Both the position numbers and the translations under genes were made by a program. A model generated the notes under the pieces. That model searched no databases. It was not told the DNA's origin and was given only the letters and a program-made list of their open reading frames with translations. Positions 1 to 11,100 of a stretch of DNA of 44,308 nt are shown here, in pieces. Each line of letters opens with the position of its first letter. Position 1 is the stretch's first letter. The stretch spans positions 1 to 44,308 of the forward strand of contig JANBPT010000324.1 of NCBI GenBank assembly GCA_027575765.1, read 5' to 3'. The DNA is from Tieghemiomyces parasiticus (Eukaryota; Kickxellomycota; Dimargaritomycetes; Dimargaritales; Dimargaritaceae).

Positions 1-803
1 CGTCACTACCTCGATATGCCTCTCACCCCGAACGACGCCCAAGACCCCGACCGCCTCGTGATTGAACGGACGGGATCGTCACCACACCCCCACGAAACCA
101 GCCACGGTACGCCATGTACGGACCCGGAACGATACGCACGGTCCATGTTTCCACCGCCCTCCCCGGGCGCCCATTTTGCGGCTCCCAACGGAGCCACTTC
201 ACCACTACCGCCGCCGCCCTATCCCCCCATGTCACCCATCAGCCCGCACCGGGGCGTGTCCTGGGTGGAACCCACCTCCGTTGAACACAGCGCCCTACAC
301 ATTATCCGCAAGTACATTGAAACTGAGCCCTTATCAGCCGCCCACCTCCCGGAACTCCTCGATAAGGACTCGCAACGCCCCGCTACCTACGCGGAACTCG
401 CCCGCCTCGGGGTCATGTTTCCCGCGGGACTCCGGATGGAACTTTTCCGTACCGTAGAGCGTGAGGGCCTACAGACCCCGCACCTGTTTGATCAAACCAA
501 GGCCTACGCCTACGCCGTGCTTAACCACCGGTACTATACGTTGTTTCTGACCGAAGCTACCACCCAGAACCTCACCCGCGCCCACACGTACTTACGACTG
601 GCGGTCAGTGCCCTGATGCTCACAGCCGGCTTGAGTTTGGCCCTATTTTACATCCTAACCCAGCATGTTCCTCGCACCGACCGGCTGGTAAGCCTGCCCC
701 TTGTCTTCTTTGGGTGGTGGGGGATCCTTGTTGGCTTCACCCGTTGTGCACCTGACCTCGCCGTCTTGAACTTATAGTAAGTATGGTGATAATTACATGT
801 AGC

Positions 804-836
<33 letters not shown>

Positions 837-1326
837 TAATATAGACAAACGCTAGTGACGATGTACTCACAACCCATTCGTCCATCTGTCTGTCAATTGA
901 CCACCTGGTCGATCTATAACGGGCCCTGTCTATCGGCTTACCCGTCCGTTAATTCCTTCCTCGCCCCTTCCTAGCTATAGTGAGGGGCAGATGGTACATC
1001 CATCTGGTGAAACAACACAGAGGCGTGGTGCTGATCGTGGAGAAATGTCGAACGTATAGATAATCCTAGATCCTTATAACCCCTCTCCAATCCGCTAACC
1101 ATAGTCCTACCTCACCCCCCCCCTCCCTCCTCCTCCCCCGCTTTTACTACCGTTTCCCTCACTTCACAGCGAACCCTTCTTTTTTAAGTTCGCTCGCATG
1201 GACGAAGTGCGTATTCGACGATATCATCTACGCTGCGCTCTCATTCATTTCGGCTGGGTCTTGTTCCTCTCCCTTGCGACCATGCTCATACTTATGGTGG
1301 TACCCGGGCGGCGTTTGTACTATTAG
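1..1326 (+). CDS. RAX1: RAX1-like RGS-domain membrane protein, 3' part (5' end outside window)
   Basis: Exons seen: <1..776 and 1170..1326, joined in phase (TA|C) across a GTAAGT...CACAG intron of 393 nt. The frame is open to the left edge, so the ATG at 16 need not be the true start. After a Pro-rich linker comes a stretch with the look of the last helices of an RGS fold (about codons 145-185). Two membrane helices follow (around YLRLAVSALMLTAGLSLALF and LVSLPLVFFGWWGILVGF). Exon 2 adds the basic RIRRYH segment and a third helix (GWVLFLSLATMLILMVV), ending PGRRLYY. An RGS-like N-terminus followed by three C-terminal helices is the layout of the fungal Rax1 family, which helps set bud-site or polarity landmarks at the plasma membrane. 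If translation read into the intron it would stop at once (TAG overlapping the donor) and lose helix three. The family call is by architecture and motif memory; orthology to yeast Rax1 is likely but not proven. Confidence 0.66.
814..836. repeat. (AG)n microsatellite inside the RAX1-like intron
   Basis: About 11.5 uninterrupted AG units near the 5' end of the 393-nt intron. It is purine-rich on the coding strand and lies well away from the branch-like CTAAC and the pyrimidine tract near the 3' splice site. Confidence 0.9.
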
Positions 1327-1691
1327 AACATCTCGTGAGTCCGGTGCCGACTAGAGCTTGATCGGCAGCGGCGTTGTAGCCCACAATCCAACGAATCTAA
1401 CCCTCGCCTGGGCCTTGCAGACCCCATCATCACTGCTATGTCATATGCCCACTAGAATATCGAACATCAGACATGATTGTGACTCAAGTGTAATTGTAAC
1501 TAAAAATATATAAATACAGTGTATATTTCTTTTTTAATCTCACCAACAAAGCTGCATGTCCAAACCAGTAATGCCCTACCGGGGAGGGAGAGCCGAGGAT
1601 GATACAGTTCCAAAAAAATAATAATAATTATGTACGCTGTGCACGTTCCTTCCCTGCCAATAACCAATTTATATCGTACCTTCTAAAATTT
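1327..1691. other. Convergent intergenic region (3' flanks of RAX1-like and SLS1-like genes)
   Basis: 365 bases between the stop codons of two convergent genes. It is AT-rich with A-runs and T-runs (for example 1500-1540 and 1610-1640) that fit 3' UTR and polyadenylation sequence on both strands. I see no gene. Confidence 0.7.
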
Positions 1692-4486
1692 TTACTCATC
1701 GCCGGAGTGCTGCAACGATGCCGACGCTTCCTGCTTGATAAGCCGTACATTATCTAGCACGAACTGGGCCCACTCGGCGACCCCCTGGGTTTCGGTGAAG
1801 GGAGTCCCAACTGGTGATACGGCCTCAACCTCATCGCCCTGGGGCACGGCGTCCGCGGTAGGCACTGCTGACCTGGTGGTCAGGAAGATGCCGGTAAGGT
1901 GGTCCTGAACGTGGCCCGTAAAAATATCCGTCCGGGTCTGGCAGGTGATGGGCAGCTTACCGTGTTCAGAGTTACGGGTGACCTCGCCGTAGAGAGCGGT
2001 GAGGAAATACGAATCGGTAATCTTTTCTATCGCAGTCGCCGTAGTGGTGGTGGTGGTGGCAGAGGAGGAGGAGGAGGAGGAGGAGGAGGCGGGGCTGGCA
2101 TTAATCGAATGGCATGGGAAGGTGGCTTCCATACCAAACGGCACCGCATGCACCTGAATGGGTTCATCCGGTTGCAGGCTGATCTGCGTGTGCCGAACAG
2201 TTTCGGCGACGGACTCGAAGAGCGGAGTACCGGCGGGAACCTGGACTTCGTAGTGCGCCTCGAGGGTAAGGTCGAATGGGTGGTCCGGGAGGAGCAGGTG
2301 AGCGATATTGTGGTCCACGATCTGACGTAGGCTGACCAAAGGGGTTGGGCCGGCTAGATCGGTGGGATTGGTGCTGGGCTGAAGGATGGCTTCCAACTGG
2401 ACGGCTCGTGGTAGTGGTGATGGTGGTGACCCCGTGGCCGAGCCGTGGTGACTTCCGTGACTTAGGGCGGTCCACCGGGCCACTACCCTCGTCTCGGGGG
2501 CGACTCGATCGCCGAGCTGGAACAGGGCGCGGACCGGGAAGTTGCCGGCGTTTACCACGTAGGTCCCATCAGCCGCCGCCGATTCTCCCCCACCTTTGTT
2601 CTCCTCTACCCCTTCGTTTTGGAAGAGACGGGAAGTGAGCAGCTGGTCGATCGACAGGGCGCCCTCACCTTCCACCGCCGCCGAGTGCAGAGCGGCGGCA
2701 AAAAAGTTGGATTCATTCAACCGGTCGGCGGGGCACGTACCCACCTGACCGAATCGCACGGCCAGCCGGATTCCCAGTCCGGGGTAGTGAGTCCGTAACT
2801 CATGATAGCGCTCCATCCACGTTTGGTACAGCTGACCGAGTCCGGTCTCCGTATCCGGCTGGTCGCCCAGCAGTTTTCGCGTAGTCCGGTCGATGGGATG
2901 TAGCGCCAGAGCCTCCTCCAGGTCGTCCATGGGATGTAACCGATTGATGGGCTGGATTCGTTGCAGGCGAGAGAGCGGAGGGTGGCAGACTAGGCCGCCC
3001 AAGACCGGCGGACTCACAATCGGGGCGAGGATCAATGCGGGGGTATCGTCGCTCTCAACTGGTGGGACACCTAGGAGGAATCTGGCGGTGGTGTTCTGTT
3101 GTAATGCGGGAGAGGGAAGAGGTAAGCCGGGGAAGGCGAGGTGTACGTTTAGAAAGGTGTCAGCACCAGCCGTCGATATGAAAAATAAAAATAAAAAATA
3201 AAACCGCCCTGGTAGCTAAACCGTTAGGTCTATCGTCTCCATAAACTTACGGTCCAAAAATGGTGAATTAGGAGCCGCTTAGTGGCAAGCAAGTCCTGCT
3301 TGGTAATGGCCGTGATCCGGAACGTCCCGGGTTCCTCGAAGACGACGACGGTCTGGCACGCGCGGCCCACGTAATCCAGGGCTGCCTCAGTCGGCCTACG
3401 GCTGGCACTCAGGCCACCTTTTCCCGCGGGCAACTCCAGAGTCTCGCTACTCAGACACTGTTCGATTCTCCGGAGGGCCCCCCGGGCGAGTTCGACAGGC
3501 CGACTGGGCCCCTCGAGAGTCACTGTCCCGGCCGACTCGTCAGGGGTAATCTGGCACAAAGTTTTAAGGGCGAGGTTAGCCGGGACGTTCTTGAACCGTA
3601 GCAACTTTACCAACGTGGGCGTCACGTGTAATGTCTCGGTGGCCAGGACGCGGCGCTGCCGAATCGCGGAGATCAGTTCCTCCTTGGAGCGCCGCATCCG
3701 CCACAACCGCGCAATGATCAATTCAACCACCTCGGCCTTACGCAGGTTGCTGCTGAGTGGCGGGGCGACCTGGGTACCGCCGTGGTGTGAAATGTAGTAA
3801 GTTTTCAGCTGGGCCATGGTAAACCCGGACTGGAGGTACTGGATGGCCCGTTCGATTTCCTCTGCGCTGTAGGGACCCTCGCCGCTCGGCCGTCCTTCGT
3901 CAATGTCGTTGAGCGTGATGGTTTCAAGGGTCCCGCAGTTGGTTGTGAGCTCATCCGCCAGGTTTTGAAATTTCTCGAGGTCTGAGGCGTACTCAAGCAT
4001 CTTGAGGCTCGGTTTCTTGGCGCGACCCATGTTGGCTTGTGGCGCCGCCGGACCTGCCTCTCGGCGGCTATCGGTGATGTCGAGACCCATCGCTCCTTCC
4101 TGCTCCTTATTAATCCGTGACTTGCCGGACTTCTTCCCTTGCTTTACCTTTCCCTCGCCCTTAAGCTTCTTCGCCGCCTTGCTCTTCTTGGCTTTCGGGA
4201 CCCGAGCTGGTATCTTGGAGGTGGTGGCTTCACCGCTCACTTCGGCATCCGGAGCTCCGTTGGGCGGCGGGGTCGAAGTCGCGGCCGTGTTTCGTGGGTG
4301 TGGGTTCTTAGATTCCTTTGAGGTTGTGTCTGCAGTCTCGGCTTCGAAATGGGATGTGATGTGGAGGCTACGGCGCCGCCATGCGGATCCGAGCCAACGA
4401 CCTTGCCCAGTGGCGACGCATGGGCTGCGAGTTAGCGTGCCACGTCGCGTTAGCCCGAGGCTAAGGGATAATATGGGGCGCAGCAT
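1692..4486 (-). CDS. SLS1: SLS1-like mitochondrial inner-membrane gene-expression factor
   Basis: Exons complement(3251..4486) and complement(1692..3095), joined in phase 0 by a 155-nt GTAAGT...CAACAG intron, giving 879 aa. I chose the ATG at 4486 because it starts a mitochondrial presequence (MLRPILSLSLGLTRRGTLTR, rich in Arg, Ser and Leu). An in-frame ATG at 4630 would prepend 48 residues without such a character. Residues 95-135 are Lys-rich. Around 215-260 there is an SLS1 N-terminal-type helical region (SGFTMAQLKTYY ... KAEVVELIIARLW). Two KH-like modules follow at about 280-350 and 360-412, the second split by the intron. The long C-terminal half is poorly conserved and holds a Ser/Thr homopolymer near 747-765. 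In yeast, Sls1 links mitochondrial transcription to translation at the inner membrane. The order N-terminal domain, KH, KH, C-terminal domain supports the call; sequence identity looks low, so an unrelated KH-bearing mitochondrial protein is the alternative. Confidence 0.68.
2041..2091. repeat. Trinucleotide repeats (GGT)n and (GGA)n coding a Ser/Thr tract
   Basis: On the plus strand a GGT run is followed by a GGA/GGC run. Read on the minus strand they encode the Ser-then-Thr homopolymer of the SLS1-like C-terminal domain, a likely length-variable linker. Confidence 0.85.
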
Positions 4487-5202
4487 GCTGAAATAGAAAT
4501 GGGAGGTGAGGGCCGGTAAATCAGCAAGGAGGCATAAGGGACCGAGGAGGCGCAGGAATGGCTTCTCCGGGTGTTGCTGCTGCGACGTTAGGGGGAAGGG
4601 CCAATTCTGGTGTGGGTGATAGAGGCCCATGAGGTGCGATCACCTCAATGCTGGCTGCCGCAGTGTCAACCAGTGATGGAGTCCTCCTTAAAAAAAACCG
4701 TATTCACAGAGGGGGTCTATATGCCTAAAAATTCACGTGATTGTCGACCCAGCAAACGGTTTGTGCTGCTAATCAGTGAGAAGGGGGGAGTGAACACTGC
4801 AACGGACACTTAACTATTGACACTAAACGTTGGGCCAGATTGAGAATTTTGCTTGAAAACCTAGATCTTACCAAGCAGCTGTGCAAAGACTATAGTCCGT
4901 AGCGACGCAAGTGGTCTCTACAGTGACAGGTCTAAAAGGCATCAGAACTATCAAGCGAATGGGTCAGCACATTAAACGGACTCGGCATTTTTTAAAGGAT
5001 ACATTAGGGTGTGACCAAACTCCCACAATCGGACCCGCACGATACTAGTTATCAATTTTATGTCATGGTTAATTATTTTTTACCTCATTATATTGACGTC
5101 AAGAAGCGGCTGACCCCAGCACACACACCCAAACACATTGGGTGGTGCGAGTACAGAAAATGGAGTCCACAAAACCGACGAAAGCAGATAGTACTGAGGA
5201 GT
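4487..5202. other. Intergenic: SLS1-like 5' flank and EFB1 3' flank
   Basis: 716 bases between two tandem minus-strand genes. The left part should hold the SLS1 promoter and leader. A palindromic TGACGTCA (CRE/ATF-type core) lies at 5094-5101, in the EFB1 3' flank; its role is unknown. I see no gene or RNA. Confidence 0.6.
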
Positions 5203-6266
5203 TTACAGCTTGGAGAAGGAGTCGACATCGACGGACTGGATGTAGTCCTCGAACTCGGCCATCTTGTCCTCGAGGTCGGAGGTGGACACCTTGTCGTCCT
5301 CGACAATGCAGCTGATGCGCAGCTTCTTGATACCGTAACCAACGGGGATGAGCTGGGACTTGCCCCACAGCAGACCGTCCATCTCGATGGAGCGCACGGA
5401 CTCTTCGAGGGCCTTCATGTCGGTCTCATCATCCCAGGGCTTGACGTCAAACACAACCATAGACTTGAAGATCACGGCGGGCTTGGCGGCCTTCTTGGCG
5501 CGGTACTCCTCCAGGCGCTGGGCCTTGAGGCGCTCGGCTTCCTCGTCCTCCTCCTCGTCACTGCCAAAGAGGTCGATATCATCATCGTCCTCATCGGCGG
5601 CAGCAGCGGCAGGGGCGGCGGCGCTAGTGCTGGCGGCGGCCGAGAAGTTCTTGGTGGCATCACCGTGGGAGGCAATGTGCTTGTACCAGCGAGCGGCGTG
5701 GGGGTACTTGGCGGCCTCGGGGGCGGCCTTCAAGGCCTCAAAGACCTCAGTGTCGCGCTGGGAAGGGGTGAACCTGCATTAGGAAATAATGGCACGGGAG
5801 AAAACAAGTCCTGGTCAGCTTTCGTTTTTCGAAAATCAAACAACTTTCTAGGTTGAAGTGGGCAAAACAGAAAAAGAGAGAGTAAACTCGGCCTTTGCTG
5901 CGCTCAGATAGTGTGATATAAAAGGTCCGCACGGTTTACTGGGGGTCTTAATCCCATCTAAGCAACACGGAGTTTATCATCATCGCTACGCAAAGGGGGG
6001 AATTAAAAAGGGGGACCATCAGGGGCAATAGCTAGGCGTAAAACACATCTCGCAGGAACGAGATGGATCTAGCATAGGAGGGACCATCGGGAAAATATTC
6101 TCCCAACCCACTGGTGAATCATGTGAAGTGTGATCTGTGCAGCGATCCAGCCTGGATCGCAGGGCCAACTACCAGCCAATACTTACCCGTCGATGTAGGA
6201 GACAGACTCGAGGTGGCCATTGAGGACCTGGAGGAAGGACTCGTTGTTGATAGTGACGGACGACAT
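5203..6266 (-). CDS. EFB1: Translation elongation factor 1-beta (eEF1B-alpha, guanine exchange subunit)
   Basis: Exons complement(6187..6266) and complement(5203..5773), joined as GG|G in the Gly of YIDGFTPSQ, giving 216 aa (yeast Efb1 is 206). The protein exchanges GDP for GTP on eEF1A during elongation. Exon 1 ([19 protein letters not shown]) and the start of exon 2 ([25 protein letters not shown]) form the GST-C-like N-terminal module. An Ala-rich linker and the acidic stretch [19 protein letters not shown] (the typical phosphorylatable DDIDLFGSD) come next. The C-terminal exchange domain contains [35 protein letters not shown] and the terminal VDVDSFSKL. Codon use is strongly biased, as expected for a highly expressed gene. 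The 413-nt intron is the second longest gene intron of the window found here (exceeded by none except by similar length RPL24 and RAX1-like introns) and carries a snoRNA candidate. Confidence 0.97.
5893..5995 (-). ncRNA. snR18: Candidate intronic box C/D snoRNA, U18 (snR18)-like
   Basis: Inside the EFB1 intron, on the coding strand. Box C ATGATGA is at 5983-5977 and box D CTGA at 5907-5904. The flanks can pair: CTTTGC (5995-5990) with GCAAAG (5898-5893), then GC/GC next to the boxes across a small internal loop. This gives about 103 nt. Just after box C the sequence TCCGTGTT (5971-5964) is complementary to AACACGGA of the highly conserved LSU rRNA stretch GAAACACGGACC, which is the known U18 target. 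It is followed by CTTA, a degenerate D' box, at the spacing that would place the fifth paired base on the same rRNA A that U18 methylates. Yeast snR18 (102 nt) also resides in the EFB1 intron. Boxes, stem and complementarity are seen; identity and function are inferred. Confidence 0.66.
6137..6160. other. Perfect hairpin near the 5' splice site of the EFB1 intron
   Basis: GCGATCCA and TGGATCGC form an 8-bp inverted repeat with a 3-nt loop (part of agCGATCCAGCCTGGATCGca), about 25-50 nt inside the intron from the donor at 6186. In the transcript this would be a stable stem-loop upstream of the snoRNA candidate. It could influence splicing or snoRNA processing; no known element is recognised. 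Confidence 0.5.
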
Positions 6267-8166
6267 GATGAAAGATATGAAATAAACAGGCGAAAAAGGG
6301 GAAAAATGGAAGAGGTGCGGGTGATGGGTGGTGGGGCGGGGGATGGACAAGACCTCGAAGGCGATCAGAAGTTGTACAGCGAAATAAAAGTAGAAGAAAC
6401 CTAGGGAGGGCAGCCTGGTGGGATCTAGAGCACTACTATAGGAGAGATGGGGAGGGGGGAGGAGTCTCGGGTGGTTTGCCGGTGGGCTGGTGGGGGGGCA
6501 GTGAGTGGATGGACGGAGGCCACTCGGGCTGGAAGGGGCGAGGAGAGGCAGCAGGAGAAGCAGGCCCAATAGAGTGGATGGGCGAGGCGGATGGGCTAGA
6601 AGGCGCCCTCTCCTCCCTTCCTGTAGTGGTGGCGATGGTGTGGTGGGGGGGGGTCGCAGAGCGCTATTGCTTTGGGAACCCATAGATCTGCCGAATGGTG
6701 TGGAAGGATGGGAAGGAATGGTAAACGAGGCCATTGGATCCATGAGTGGTCCAAAAAAAAAATAGTTGTGATTCAAGGGATTGGGGTGAGGGGGAGGGTG
6801 CCGCGGGAGGGGTGTGTGGTGGGGGGGGGAGATTTCATACCGCCAGCTGGTTAAAAAAATTTTACGGCCTCCACCACATCCACCGAGGCCTCAAACCCAT
6901 GTCGATAGTGGTCTAGATCTCAAGGCATAGAGGAAACAGGGAGCGGAGCTGGGTACTTCCCCCCCCTCATCACTACCTGCGTACATCCAGGTAGAATCCT
7001 CCGGTGGGTGCCGTGCGTCAATTGTGTGGCGACATGCACAAAATTAACTCGGATTGCAGACGGTGCTAGTGGTCTCCATAGGCTGTTGTGGGTGCCGAGA
7101 AAAACACAAACCTACGACATTGGCTTCGCCATGGGTTCCTTTATGTGCCGGGGGGGGGAGAGTGGCAGGCCTCCACTACAGAACCTCATGCTTAGAAAAT
7201 CATTCGTACCTGAACAAGTCGAATTTTTAAAGGTTGTTGGTAATATTCTTGTTTAAACTGAATCGAAATGTAACCGTCTTTATGAATTCAGCGCACCGAA
7301 TGACACCAAGGGCGCCGGCATGCGCCAAACAGATACAGCGGGATTGGCAGAGCCGAGACCCGTACCTACTCTACTGGAATAAACTTACTGCATGACTCGA
7401 ATGAAACAAGCCGGCAGTATGTGAGACCAGATTACAATATACCGTTTACCCCTCTCGCCCAAACTTCCCCGCTTTTATACGGACTTGAGCACACCTTGAT
7501 TAAATATTGGTCCGTTGGGACTTGTGGGATACCGCGACTATTGGGTGATGGCCAGCCGGTTCTTCGGTTGCACCTCATCCCACAGGTGGGCGCACGCAGC
7601 AGAGGGGGTGAGGATTGAGAACCTCCCCACTTACACACACTAGGTTTGCCATCCCCGTCTGCAACTGACATATCTGACTTTGCCAAGGGAGGGGTGTTCT
7701 CCTGCGACTACTCGACAACATTCCATTCCGAAGACGGGCGACCAACCGACCGACCGATACCAGGAGCTCGTAATTCGACACGCATAACAGATATTTTGCC
7801 CCTCTACCCAGCACCCGAAATAAAACCGTGTCAATGCGTTCAAAATTTAATGACCAATACAAAACTAATAAAGACCAGAGTGTGAGGGAGGGAGGGCAGG
7901 GAAGGGAAGGGAGCGACGGCGAATATGGCGGCTACGCGTAAAGTATGTGGTAATTGGTGGAAGGCGAGGGAGCAAGACTGTTTGCGGTGCGTAGTAGTAG
8001 GGAAAAACCTCCACCACCCCTCCAAAAACATAAAAAAAAATATGAAAATTTACGTTCGCGGCGCAATGGATAGAGGGAGTGGATGATAATAAAATAGTGG
8101 ATGTGAAAATTAAACCACCGTCGGTGGCAAGAGTCGGGTAAGAGGGTGGTGAGGGGGGGGGGCGTA
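6267..8166. other. EFB1 upstream region and chitin synthase 3' flank, no gene seen
   Basis: 1.9 kb. The part next to EFB1 (6270-6860) is strongly G-rich on the plus strand, so C-rich upstream of EFB1 on its own strand, as is common for promoters and leaders here. The middle (6900-7900) holds only short overlapping reading frames without protein-like features. The end (7900-8166) has A-runs that suit the 3' UTR of the chitin synthase. No tRNA or other RNA gene was recognised. Confidence 0.6.
6783..6829 (+). other. G-quadruplex-forming G-run cluster upstream of EFB1
   Basis: The plus strand carries runs GGGG, GGGGG, GGG, GGG, GGGG and a run of nine or more G, with loops of 1-8 nt. The first four runs have loops of 3, 1 and 6 nt and meet the usual G4 rule. 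It lies roughly 520-560 bp upstream of the EFB1 ATG, on the template strand of EFB1. Formation in the cell is inference. Confidence 0.6.
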
Positions 8167-11100
8167 TTAAATCATACCAGGCGGGGTACGGTTGCCAGGA
8201 CGTTGGTTGTGGCGGGGATCGAGGGTCGTCGGATGTAGGTCATCATCGTCGTAGCCGTACATACCGGCGCCCTGGGTACTCGAGCCGGCGGCGCCGGACG
8301 GCGAATGGTATGGGAACCCGCTCAACATGGGTTCCTCGCTGGCCTTCTTACCAAGCTGGTCGGCCGATGACCGGGACCCATCCTCGCTGCTGCTGCCAGC
8401 GTAATACCCGGTTCCACTGGCGCCGGCGGCCATAACTTCGTGACTGGCTGACGGCATGGCCGGGAGATCACGGGCGGGTGAGCCGTTGGCAGTGAAGTTG
8501 AGGTTGAGCACAGAGGCCTGGGCGCTGGGGGCGACCGACAGCCGGTTCATGTACTGTGGGGTCATGTACCCAAGCTTGTCGAGGCTAGCATTGGTGGCGC
8601 CGGAAGCCGGACTACCGTTGGCCATGAAGGCCGGGGCGGGCGGAGTAGCGGTCGAGCCACCACCAGCAGAGCTTGGGGACATACCCTCGGGTAAGGCCGG
8701 CACCTCGGGGTACTGGAGGCTCCCGGAGTTGTTGTGGATGAGCATGGTAGTCCGACGGCGCTTCTCGGCCTCGAATTCACACCACCGCTTCATGACAATC
8801 TTGGAACTATCAAACTCACCCTCCTTGTCGCCGTGGCTCGTGTCCTTACCCTCACCCGTGACCTTGCGCGTCTCGCCCCATGAAAAGTCATCAAAGTGCC
8901 AAAAGGCGTAGACCGGGAGCACAAAGTTCCACACGGGCAGAGACATGAGGTAGATAAGCATCCAGCCCACATACACGATCTTGCGCGTGGTCAGCGTAAT
9001 GAGGATGGCCGGGAGACCAAGGATGGCCGCCAGCAGCAGCAGCGGGATGATCGGGACAGGGCGCGTAAAGGTTGAGATGATGACCAGGTACAGCGTGAAC
9101 GAAATAGCTGCCGGGAGCACCACGGTACCCACCAGTTCCATGAAAATGACAAACTGCATCGAAAAGAAGAAGGTGCCGCACAGGTCGCGCACCAGCACCA
9201 GCTCGAGCAGGTTGTGCACTGTCGAGTTGATCCAGCGCCGACGTTGCGAGAGGAGCACCTTGAACTCATCGGGCACGATGGTCTTGCACACGGCGGTCGG
9301 GACAAAGACCATCTTGCGCTTGGGGAAGGTTCGCAGCATGAGAGTGGAGAGGTACCGGTCCTCGCCCAGGAGCAGGAGATTCTTCTTGTGCAGCGTGTCG
9401 ACCACGTTCTCCGAGTAGTTTTCGACGATATCCGGGTTGGCCAGGATGGGTACCCAGTAGCCGTGGGCGCCCTTGGGCGCCTTGATGCGGTACATGCAGA
9501 AACAGCCGGGCAGGCAGGTGACACCACCAAAGATGGACTCGAAGGCCTTGCTCTGGTGGTGCGAAATGTAATACTCAAACACCTGGATCATGGACACCCA
9601 CGAGTCGGACTTGTTGGCGATCTTGGTTTCACCGCACAGGCCCATGATTTGCGGGTCGCGCACCATCGTGGCCACCATGGAGCTGACCGAGTCTGGGTAC
9701 ACCTTGGTGTCGGCGTCCACCATCAGCACAATCTCAAAGTTATCCGGGGTGACGCCCGTGACATTCCACATGGCGTTGAACAGTTCGTACTCGAGCTCGG
9801 TCATGCGCTCGTCGAACATGACGTGCTGCAGGAAACTCATGAGGATGATTTGCGAATCACGCTTGCCGCGGTTACCGGGCTTGCGCTCCTCGGACTCGGC
9901 GGGGGTACCGCACTTGACAATGAGGACCATGGGCACCCGGTGGCGCTTGGCCTCGGCGGGCGAGTTCTCATCGGGGGAGTAGTAGCCGGCGTAGATCTTG
10001 GCCATGTTGTGGCGCTTGGTTCCATCGGCGATGGAGACGTACGAGTAGGGCTGGACGTGGTCCGGGGTGATGATAAAGTCCTTCATCATGGCCAGACACA
10101 CGTCAGGGGTGGATACGGACTCGCCCGCGCCGGTGATGATGCCGTCGCAGATGATGAAGAGGCACTTGTGCGAGGTAGGGAACACGGTACCGGCCAGTGA
10201 GTCGAGGGTGGTCCGGATACCATGGGCGCCCTCCGAGTAACAGGTGACCAGCAGGATCGTGTAGGCCAGATCTTCCGGGTTGGGCATCTCCATGGGTGGC
10301 TCACCGGGGCGCAGGGACTTGTCGGACCGGAACTCGGCTGCGGGGGAAAGCTGTTCATCCTTGGGATTGTTGAGGTCGCCGTCCTGGCTGCGTGAATAGG
10401 TCTCGGTCACTATACCTTCGTCGACGCCCGTGGCCTGGGAGCGTTGGCGGGCTCCGGGGGTGGCCAGGGCCAGGGAGTGACTGGAAGAGCTGGCCTGAGC
10501 GGCGTTCTGGTTGTATACGGATTGGCGGGCGGTGGCGTCCTGATTGTACACGGAGGGGTAGTTACCCGTGCGGGCACGGCCGGGTTCCTCACCAGGCATG
10601 TAGGTGCTGAAGCGGCTGGTGGTGGGAAAGAAGCGGGAGCGCTTAGGGGCAGCAGCAACCGAGTACTGCGGCCGGATAGCCATGGGCTGACCGTAGTGAT
10701 TGTTGACGTCGGACCACTGCTCGATGGCCTCGATACGGCGACGGCGCTCTTCCGGGGATTCGTCCTTGAGTTGGCCCAGGCGCGGGCCAATGACCCAGCC
10801 GAACACCAGTGCCAGGCCGAACTTGGTGAGGACTACGGCCAGAATGACGATGAGGGACACGTAGAGCACGAGCTCGGAGGCGATGCACCCAATGGTGTTG
10901 GTGTCGAGGGCGGCGACACGGAACATCTCCTGGAGGCAGCGTCCGAGACGCGGGTTGTTGTTGCCGACAAAGTAGCTCACGTCGCGACCGCGATACTGCG
11001 GGGAGGCCAGTTCGTTGAGAATGGCCACAGGGGCAATGCCATTAACCAGCCATTGCAATCGGTCCATGTCAATGATACTACCGCTGTAGATGAGGAGCTG

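Noticed and set aside
6183..6776. 197-codon frame extending EFB1 exon 1 upstream
   Set aside because: The upstream part is C-rich leader sequence; the conserved protein begins at the ATG at 6266.
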